From NCBI GenBank assembly GCA_964555515.1, contig CAZKSJ010000048.1, positions 1-5,278 of the forward strand: a stretch of DNA of 5,278 nucleotides. Reading direction: 5' to 3'. Origin of the DNA: UBA1388 sp964555515. GTDB taxonomy: Bacteria > Patescibacteriota > Microgenomatia > UBA1400 > PJMF01. This document shows positions 1-4,673 of the stretch, piece by piece. Each line of letters opens with the position of its first letter. Within the stretch, counting starts at the first letter, position 1. A program made the translations under genes and the position numbers. Under the pieces are notes generated by a model, which worked only from the letters and a program-made list of their open reading frames with translations, was not told where the DNA came from and made no database searches.

Positions 1-282
1 ACTGATGAAGCATTCAAAAAATTGCCTGCAGGTACTTTAGAAGCAGTGTTGGCAGACAAAGAAAAATTATCTTCCATTCTCACCTATCACGTGGTTCCTG
101 GTAAAGTGATGGCAGCCGATGTCGTCAATTTAACAACAGCACCAACTGTGTTGGGACAAAACTTAACAGTTAAAGTGACCGACGAAGGTGTGATGATTAA
201 TGATGCGAAGGTACTAACTACCGATATCGAAACATCAAACGGCGTGATTCACGTTATTGATACGGTATTGTTGCCTCAATAA
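1..282 (+). CDS. FAS1 (fasciclin) domain protein, C-terminal part
   Basis: The reading frame is open from the first base, so this is the 3' part of a longer gene; 93 residues and a TAA stop are visible. The visible part starts at TDEAF, which matches the end of the FAS1 H1 motif. It continues through ILTYHVVPGK (the conserved YH region, His at visible residue 30) and ends with the H2 motif SNGVIHVIDTVLLP (residues 79-92). A full FAS1 domain is about 130-140 residues, so roughly its last two thirds are here, and the protein ends directly after the domain with only one extra residue. FAS1 domains are usually exported and act in cell adhesion or surface attachment; export cannot be checked because the N-terminus lies outside. 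The TTG at 22 could be read as a start but lies inside the domain and is simply Leu. The family call is very secure; the exact role is unknown. Confidence 0.95.
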   Translation, partial: TDEAFKKLPAGTLEAVLADKEKLSSILTYHVVPGKVMAADVVNLTTAPTVLGQNLTVKVTDEGVMINDAKVLTTDIETSNGVIHVIDTVLLPQ

Positions 283-301
283 ATATCGCTCGGACAGACA
301 T

Positions 302-344
302 GAATTATCCGCTAACTTTTTAAAGAGGCGGATAATTCTGTTTC
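302..344 (+). terminator. Hairpin after the FAS1 gene, likely terminator
   Basis: GAATTATCCGC (302-312) and GCGGATAATTC (328-338) form a perfect 11-bp inverted repeat around a 15-nt loop, 19 nt after the FAS1 stop. The following bases (TGTTTC) are only modestly T-rich, so termination may be partial. The position between two genes fits an intrinsic terminator. It could instead, or also, be an operator for the TetR-type regulator whose gene starts 43 nt downstream. Confidence 0.6.
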
Positions 345-370
345 ATGCGGTTGGCAACTGTATATATAAT
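342..370 (+). promoter_or_regulatory. Promoter of the TetR-family gene (near-leaderless)
   Basis: A consensus -10 box TATAAT lies at 365-370, only 11 nt before the ATG at 382. Transcription would start near 377, leaving about 5 nt of leader. The -35 element is poor: TTCATG at 342-347 has the right 17-nt spacing but only half matches consensus, while the better-looking TTGGCA at 351-356 is too close (8 nt). No Shine-Dalgarno sequence is present in the A-rich bases before the start. Confidence 0.5.
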
Positions 371-381
371 AGTAAAAAAAT

Positions 382-957
382 ATGAAAAAATTACAGAGCA
401 CTAAAGAAAAGATTTTGACAGAGACCATCAAAATCTATGCAATTGGCGGTCATGATGAATTTAGCATTCGCAAACTTGCCAAGCAAGTTGGTATTGCCCA
501 GTCCGTGATTTATCACCATTTCGAGAATAAAGAAGTACTGCTGAAGTACATGTTTAGGCAAACGAGTGAAGATTTGGGCAAGAAAAGACGGTCGTTACCA
601 GAAACAGATACAGCAGCAGAAATGTTAATGCAGCGGGTTGAGTTTCAACTTGAACATGCTATGGAAGTGACTGCCGTCTTAAAGTATTTTTTTGCCCATC
701 GCGATATTTTTCCGAAAATTAAATCTGGCTATGTGCCAGACAAGGCCTACTTGCATATTTTGGAAGTTCTTAATAGAGGTGTGAAAAATGGCGAGTTTAT
801 TGAGATGAATAAGCGCCAAGAAGCAAAAGTGATCACGCATGCGATTAACGGTTTTGTGATGGAGTACTTCCCTGATGTGCCGACAGGAGCAGATCGCAAA
901 AAGCTTGTTGAGCAAATTTCCACTTTTGTACTCCGTTCAATTGTAAGCAAGGGTTGA
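382..957 (+). CDS. TetR/AcrR-family transcriptional regulator
   Basis: A 191-residue protein of usual TetR-family length. The N-terminal DNA-binding domain (about residues 5-55) carries the classic helix-turn-helix: FSIRKLAKQVGIAQS (27-41) then the signature VIYHHFENKEVLL (42-54). The rest is helical and would form the ligand-binding and dimerisation domain; it resembles no ligand class that I can name. Such proteins are usually repressors released by a small molecule. The ATG at 382 is the first start after an in-frame TAA at 373-375; it has no Shine-Dalgarno and a TATAAT box close upstream. The TGA stop at 955-957 is followed in frame by CTC and then four consecutive TGA codons (961-972). 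Upstream is a FAS1 gene and 62 nt downstream a large exported protein gene on the same strand; autoregulation or control of a neighbour is plausible but not shown. Family certain, target unknown. Confidence 0.95.
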   Translation: MKKLQSTKEKILTETIKIYAIGGHDEFSIRKLAKQVGIAQSVIYHHFENKEVLLKYMFRQTSEDLGKKRRSLPETDTAAEMLMQRVEFQLEHAMEVTAVLKYFFAHRDIFPKIKSGYVPDKAYLHILEVLNRGVKNGEFIEMNKRQEAKVITHAINGFVMEYFPDVPTGADRKKLVEQISTFVLRSIVSKG

Positions 958-983
958 CTCTGATGATGATGACAGGATATTAT
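954..983 (+). promoter_or_regulatory. Candidate promoter of the propeller protein gene
   Basis: TTGACT (954-959, 5 of 6 consensus bases) and TATTAT (978-983, 5 of 6) are separated by 18 nt. The -35 box overlaps the stop codon of the TetR-type gene, so the next gene could be transcribed on its own. Transcription would begin near 990, giving a leader of about 30 nt without a visible Shine-Dalgarno sequence. Confidence 0.45.
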
Positions 984-1001
984 TAGTGCAGCCAACTAGA
1001 T

Positions 1002-1007
1002 TATAAA
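1002..1007 (+). promoter_or_regulatory. Alternative -10 box giving a near-leaderless start
   Basis: TATAAA at 1002-1007 lies 12 nt before the ATG at 1020, so a transcript from here would have a leader of only about 5 nt. This mirrors the layout in front of the TetR-type gene. No convincing -35 box was found at 16-18 nt upstream, so it competes with the TTGACT/TATTAT pair as the main promoter. Confidence 0.3.
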
Positions 1008-1019
1008 ACCATTTGCACA

Positions 1020-3182
1020 ATGCCTAATTTAAAAAATGTTGCTCAAGTTTTAGTGTTTGCAAGTTTACTGCTCTTAGCCAAGGCGTCACCTGTAAAAGCT
1101 GAATATATTCTTGAGGACAGCTTACCATTAGTAGCCGATGATTATGGTCCTTCAATCTACGCTTTGGCAGTAACTGATGATTACTTGTTCATTGGAGGAG
1201 CTTTCAGCTGGGTTGAATCAGGCGAGGAGATGGTGGAAATTGCTGAATTTGCCAAAATTGATCGCACTACTCATCAAGTAGATACCAGTTGTAACTTGAA
1301 CATTAGTAGTGAGGGAATGCCTTTAACTGTTTACACAATTCTAGCAGAGGGCGACGATGTATTTATTGGTGGATCTTTTGTGAGTGTAGGCGGTGATGAA
1401 ACTCGCGATGCACTGGTGAAAATTGACGCCCATACTTGCGCAGTAGATACCAATTTTAATCCTACTTTGGATTGGACGATTAATTACCCATCAGTCTACT
1501 CATTGGCAAAATCTGGAGATGATCTTTATGTTGGTGGCCTCTTCACTAGTATTGCAGGCAATAGTGGTGCTGAATATCTTGCAAAAATATCAGCCACCAC
1601 AGGCCTAGCCGATGAATCTTTTACGATTACGGCAAATAACGCAGTCTTTGCGCTAGAGCTGGTAGGAGATTATCTTTATTTAGGAGGAGCCTTTACAGGT
1701 TTGCTTGATCCCAACACAGAAGAATCTTTGGAGATCAATGAGTTAGCAAGGATCAACATCAACACAAACGATTGGGATGAAAGTTGCGATTTGGGTGTGT
1801 TTACAGAGGAACGAGAGTGGTTTACTGTTAATGCACTTGAAAATGATGGGGAAAATATTTTTGTAGGTGGATCATTTACTAGTGTGGGGGGTGATGATAA
1901 CAAAGCTGCGTTGTTCAAATTTACCCACGACTCATGCACCGTCTTAGATGAGTTTGAGCCATTGGTAAGTTATCCTGAAGTGCCAACAGTAGCAAAAATA
2001 CTTGATTTAGAGTATCAAGATGGTTATTTATACATTGGCGGTTTTTTCAGCGAGGTTGGTTCTATACCAATTTGGAGTCTTGCAAAAATAGCTTCAGATG
2101 ATGGAGCGATTGATACAAATTTTAATTTTTCAACACTGGGTGGTAATGTTTACGCATTAGCAACCATCGGCCAAGATTTTTATTGGGCTGGAAATTTTGG
2201 TTACGTAACAGATGAAGAGGATGAAGCGATAGAAAGAATTAACATCGCAAGATTAACATTACCATCAGAACCTGAAAGTCCAGAAGAAGATAGTGTGGTG
2301 GATGAAACAACTGATGAAGAGGATGACGAACTTGATCCAGAAGCTCCCTTACGAACTTTTACCATCAATCATCAGGGAAAAGAATATCAAAAGGAGTTTA
2401 AGGCCTTGAATTTAAGAAACTTAGAAATTGCCCGCCAGACTTCACATCCCCAATTTTGTTTCACCAAAGGCTTTGATGAAAGTGGTCTTAGTCATTACAA
2501 TTTGCAGGTGAATAGCGTAGATTATTTGACAAATATTCCCGCCAGCCAGCCGCCAGTTGGTGGTGACACAAGACAGGACGGTGGCAATGCGGTCATTTTT
2601 GAAAATCATGAAAAGTGGATTCGCTATGAATCATATGACAACCCCAAAAATGAACAGCGAGTCTGTGTTTATGGCAAAGGTGATCAATATCGACTGAAAG
2701 ATGGTTATCACACTTGGGAGGTATTTGCAGTAGACGAAGCAGGTCATCAAACCGGGGTAGGCAAACAACACTTTCTCTTGGGTTCAAATACTGGCTCACT
2801 TCATCCTGAAAAATTGTGGTTTCCTTTAATGCTCTTGCAGGTAGGCAACAAAGTCAATCTCTTTTCTTACTCCACGATCAATTCCAAACTTTATGATCAG
2901 AATGATACGATAATAATTAGTGATCGTACGCCGATCTTTCATGGCATTGCTGTTACTGGGACCAGAGTTGAGTTGAAACTAGAACGGGATGAAGTACAAC
3001 CAGATTTATCAGTGATTAGAACTACTAGTTTTAGTTCATCTACAGACACTAATATTTTATCCCAGTGGGGTATCAATGTGATTGAAACCTTAGTCAAAGG
3101 GAACTACTACTTAACCATCACCGCAAGTGATGTTGCCGGAAACAGAGCTGCGTTAAAAGACATCCCGCTGCAAATTCTTTAA
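1020..3182 (+). CDS. Exported seven-repeat propeller protein with two Ig-like domains
   Basis: A 720-residue protein of unknown function. Residues 1-27 form a signal peptide: Lys5, a hydrophobic core (VAQVLVFASLLLLA) and a VKA cleavage site before Glu28. Residues 45-413 hold seven repeats of about 40-60 residues with the core [FY]-x-[GA]-G-x-F, most ending in A-K-I then D-T-x-F-N; they resemble delta-60/DUF5122-type beta-propeller repeats, and seven copies suit a closed propeller. An acidic linker follows (415-441, 15 Asp/Glu in 27 residues). Residues about 445-587 (DESGL...YHTWEVFAVDEAGH) and about 630-720 (TPIFHGIAVTGT...YYLTITASDVAGN) look like bacterial Ig-like modules. There is no LPXTG motif or C-terminal membrane anchor, so it is probably secreted or held non-covalently. 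Six cysteines (91, 140, 256, 306, 480, 549) are placed as likely disulfide pairs. The ATG at 1020 is the only candidate start after an in-frame TAG at 984-986 and gives an intact signal peptide. A binding or adhesion role is inferred; no catalytic motif was seen. Confidence 0.9.
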   Translation: MPNLKNVAQVLVFASLLLLAKASPVKAEYILEDSLPLVADDYGPSIYALAVTDDYLFIGGAFSWVESGEEMVEIAEFAKIDRTTHQVDTSCNLNISSEGMPLTVYTILAEGDDVFIGGSFVSVGGDETRDALVKIDAHTCAVDTNFNPTLDWTINYPSVYSLAKSGDDLYVGGLFTSIAGNSGAEYLAKISATTGLADESFTITANNAVFALELVGDYLYLGGAFTGLLDPNTEESLEINELARININTNDWDESCDLGVFTEEREWFTVNALENDGENIFVGGSFTSVGGDDNKAALFKFTHDSCTVLDEFEPLVSYPEVPTVAKILDLEYQDGYLYIGGFFSEVGSIPIWSLAKIASDDGAIDTNFNFSTLGGNVYALATIGQDFYWAGNFGYVTDEEDEAIERINIARLTLPSEPESPEEDSVVDETTDEEDDELDPEAPLRTFTINHQGKEYQKEFKALNLRNLEIARQTSHPQFCFTKGFDESGLSHYNLQVNSVDYLTNIPASQPPVGGDTRQDGGNAVIFENHEKWIRYESYDNPKNEQRVCVYGKGDQYRLKDGYHTWEVFAVDEAGHQTGVGKQHFLLGSNTGSLHPEKLWFPLMLLQVGNKVNLFSYSTINSKLYDQNDTIIISDRTPIFHGIAVTGTRVELKLERDEVQPDLSVIRTTSFSSSTDTNILSQWGINVIETLVKGNYYLTITASDVAGNRAALKDIPLQIL
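1152..2258 (+). repeat. Seven degenerate protein repeats (propeller blades)
   Basis: These are coding repeats, diverged at DNA level, each with an aligned core: FIGGAF (residues 57-62), FIGGSF (115-120), YVGGLF (170-175), YLGGAF (220-225), FVGGSF (281-286), YIGGFF (338-343) and YWAGNF (388-393). Each core is preceded by a strand of the type V-Y-A-L and a polar turn such as GDDLY. Intervals between cores are 58, 55, 50, 61, 57 and 50 residues. The seventh copy is the most diverged (WAG for GG) and lacks the D-T-x-F-N ending, as expected for a closing blade. Confidence 0.8.
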
Positions 3183-3203
3183 GACCTGCTGTTGAGAATT
3201 TTT
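3172..3203 (+). terminator. Weak hairpin with T-run overlapping the stop codon
   Basis: AAATTCT (3172-3178) pairs with AGAATTT (3195-3201), enclosing the TAA stop of the propeller protein gene; the T-run is 3199-3203, partly in the stem. The stem is only 7 bp and AT-rich with a 16-nt loop, so its strength as a terminator is doubtful. Confidence 0.3.
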
Positions 3204-3360
3204 ATCATAGTCATTAGTAATCCTACTCATTGATCAACTGATGAATTCAAATAGGGTGTATTTAGAAAAATCTGATTTCAGAATGTAAATTAGGGACAAG
3301 TATATTGGTGGTGAATTTCGATTTAGAACTTATGTTAATCCGCGACAAGAAAGGTTGGTA

Positions 3361-3366
3361 TATAAT
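3361..3366 (+). promoter_or_regulatory. -10 box of the cupin gene
   Basis: A perfect TATAAT lies 42 nt before the ATG at 3409, predicting a transcript start near 3373 and a leader of about 36 nt. No good -35 box was found 16-18 nt upstream. The rest of the 226-nt spacer (3183-3408) shows no ORF of note; it contains an 8-bp palindrome TTGATCAA (3230-3237) of no clear meaning. Confidence 0.45.
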
Positions 3367-3394
3367 GGTTTTGATTGATGGTTATTTTTATAAC

Positions 3395-3401
3395 GAAAGG
3401 A
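3395..3401 (+). promoter_or_regulatory. Shine-Dalgarno site that sets the cupin start
   Basis: GAAAGGA at 3395-3401 is the only clear Shine-Dalgarno sequence in front of a gene in this window. Two in-frame ATGs follow, at 3403 and 3409. The first leaves a 1-nt gap, too short for initiation; the second leaves 7 nt (CATGCAT), which is ideal. This selects 3409. Confidence 0.75.
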
Positions 3402-3408
3402 CATGCAT

Positions 3409-3792
3409 ATGAACGGTTTTGTTGATAACATTGAACAACTGACTAAAGAGAATCATAACTTTCGAAAAGTGATTTTTACTGGGGAGCACACCCAACTGGT
3501 GTTGATGAGTTTGAAGCCTGGAGAAGATATTGGAAAAGAAATACACCACCATGTTGATCAATTTTTTAGAGTTGATGCTGGTGAAGGTGAGGTGTTGATT
3601 GATGGCGAGACGTTTCCTATTAGGGATGGGTCAGCGATAGTTGTGCCAGCTGGGAGTGAGCACAACTTAACTAATACCGGTACCAGTGACTTGAAGTTGT
3701 ACACGCTTTATTCGCCACCCAATCATCCAGCTGGCACGATTCATGCCACGCGTGATGAAGCTATGGCCGCTGAAGAAGAACACCACCATTAG
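3409..3792 (+). CDS. Small single-domain cupin protein
   Basis: A 127-residue protein that is almost entirely one cupin barrel. The second cupin motif matches exactly, G-x5-P-x-G-x2-H-x3-N, at Gly74, Pro80, Gly82, His85 and Asn89. The first motif is relaxed: PGEDIGKEIHHHVDQFF has His46-48 and Gln51 where Glu is usual, so the metal site would be built from His46 and/or His48, Gln51 and His85. The start MNGFVDNIEQLT and the block LVLMSLKPGE are typical of a widespread family of short cupins of unknown substrate. It is probably cytoplasmic, with no signal peptide. The C-terminus is rich in Glu and ends in three His residues (EEEHHH), an unusual natural tail that may bind metal. The start at 3409 is chosen over 3403 because of Shine-Dalgarno spacing. 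The gene stands alone, convergent with the next one. Family secure; enzymatic role unknown. Confidence 0.93.
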   Translation: MNGFVDNIEQLTKENHNFRKVIFTGEHTQLVLMSLKPGEDIGKEIHHHVDQFFRVDAGEGEVLIDGETFPIRDGSAIVVPAGSEHNLTNTGTSDLKLYTLYSPPNHPAGTIHATRDEAMAAEEEHHH

Positions 3793-3836
3793 TCATTAAG
3801 TTTGCTAATCGACTGCTGATGTAAAGAATTTTCTCG

Positions 3837-3861
3837 GCAATTTGTTAATTGCTCGGTTTTT
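3837..3861 (+). terminator. Hairpin plus T-run after the cupin gene
   Basis: GCAATT (3837-3842) and AATTGC (3847-3852) form a perfect 6-bp stem with a TGTT loop, followed by TCGG and then five T (3857-3861). It lies 44 nt after the cupin stop, in the spacer (3793-3975) between two convergent genes. The short AT-rich stem and 4-nt gap before the T-run make it a weak candidate. I saw no convincing terminator for the opposite-strand gene in the rest of this spacer. Confidence 0.4.
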
Positions 3862-3975
3862 GATTGACCAATATTCAGAACATATTGATCCACTGCTAGT
3901 CAACATTGTTCAGTTGGCAGTCAGATAGTTGGTTTAGTTTCAGACTTGACCCGAATTATTTTCGTAATTATCTGA

Positions 3976-4605
3976 TTAGGTAATTAGTCCTGGTTTGATT
4001 CCCAATTGTCCGTCAGCAAAAGGTTGCAGTAAGTGTTGCACCTCATTTGAACTGACGCTGGGATCAAGCCACTTCGCTTCATCTTTTTCTTTGATAATGA
4101 CTGGCATCCGATCATGAATATGTTTGAGGTCGGCATTGGGTTGAGTGGTGATAATGGTACAAGTTTCTGTCTTTTGCCAGGCTTGGAATAATCCGGCAAT
4201 TGAAAATACTTGCTCAGACTGAAGATGAATCGTAAATGGTTGTCTTTTGACAATTTTGTCGCCATCATAGAGTTTTTGCCATTCAAAAAAATGGGTGGCA
4301 GGGATCAAGCAGCGTTGGGCATTATTCCAAGCTGTTTTGAAGGTTGATTTCTGAGCGAGGGTTTCGGCACGAGCATTGAAAGTAGCAAATTTCAGATCAT
4401 TTAATTCATCTATCCAAGGCGGTATGATTGACCAGAAGCGCAGCACCAACCTATTTGGTGATTGGCGGCTGATAGTAGGGATGATGGTTTTTGGGGAAAA
4501 GCGAGCTTTAAAAATTTCCTCATCTCTGTAATTATCTAGTTGGATACCGTACCGTTTTTCTAAATCAATTCTTAAGAAATTAGTTAGTCCAAAGCCACCG
4601 CACAT
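3976..4605 (-). CDS. SRAP domain protein (YedK/HMCES family)
   Basis: A 209-residue protein of normal length for the SOS response-associated peptidase family. In characterised members (E. coli YedK, human HMCES) the N-terminal Cys2, exposed after Met removal, forms a thiazolidine crosslink with abasic sites in single-stranded DNA, protecting them from strand breaks. All key residues are visible: Cys2 in MCGGFG, Asn77 and Arg79 in FNARAET, Glu108 in FFEW and His164 in HDRMP, corresponding to YedK Cys2, Asn75, Glu105 and His160. The usual WGLIPxW strand appears as WSIIPPW (58-64), a mild variant. The ATG at 4605 is certain, because an in-frame TAG lies just two codons upstream and Cys2 must follow the start. 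It lacks a Shine-Dalgarno and has a TATAAT box 6 nt upstream, so it is probably read from a leaderless transcript. No LexA-type operator was recognised. Confidence 0.96.
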   Translation of the reverse strand: MCGGFGLTNFLRIDLEKRYGIQLDNYRDEEIFKARFSPKTIIPTISRQSPNRLVLRFWSIIPPWIDELNDLKFATFNARAETLAQKSTFKTAWNNAQRCLIPATHFFEWQKLYDGDKIVKRQPFTIHLQSEQVFSIAGLFQAWQKTETCTIITTQPNADLKHIHDRMPVIIKEKDEAKWLDPSVSSNEVQHLLQPFADGQLGIKPGLIT

Positions 4606-4611
4606 AACCTA

Positions 4612-4639
4612 ATTATAATACCCACCTGATTATTTCCAA
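4612..4639 (-). promoter_or_regulatory. Leaderless promoter of the SRAP gene
   Basis: Read on the minus strand, TTGGAA (4639-4634, 4 of 6 consensus bases), a 16-nt spacer and a perfect TATAAT (4617-4612) are followed by TAGGTT and then the ATG at 4605. With only 6 nt between the -10 box and the start codon, transcription should begin at or next to the A of ATG. The site lies in the 68-nt gap behind the GH18 gene, so the SRAP gene has its own promoter. Confidence 0.7.
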
Positions 4640-4673
4640 GCCGTGAGCTCAAATCACTTAAAACGAGCCAAAT

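Noticed and set aside
22..24. TTG as the start of an 86-residue FAS1 protein
   Set aside because: The frame is open to the window edge and the residues before it (TDEAFKK) belong to the FAS1 fold, so this is an internal Leu of a longer gene.
351..356. TTGGCA as the -35 box of the TetR gene promoter
   Set aside because: Only 8 nt separate it from the TATAAT box, too short for a sigma-70-type promoter.
679..995. Two minus-strand open frames opposite the TetR-type gene
   Set aside because: They have no recognisable domain and lie over a clear TetR-family coding sequence; they are antisense shadows. The same holds for the minus-strand frames at 1676-1939 and 2593-2799 and the second frame at 3984-4286.
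1152..2258. DNA tandem repeat or mobile element
   Set aside because: The periodicity is at protein level only; the nucleotide copies are strongly diverged and there are no flanking repeats.
3230..3237. Palindrome TTGATCAA as an operator
   Set aside because: Only 8 bp, with no symmetric extension and no second copy near a promoter that I could see; such short palindromes are expected by chance in AT-rich DNA.
3403..3405. ATG at 3403 as the cupin start
   Set aside because: It is 1 nt from the Shine-Dalgarno GAAAGGA; the next ATG at 3409 has ideal spacing and gives the N-terminus typical of the family.
3869..3887. CAATAT...ATATTG inverted repeat in the convergent spacer
   Set aside because: Six AT-rich pairs with a 7-nt loop and no T-run on either strand; not strong enough to call a terminator or site.
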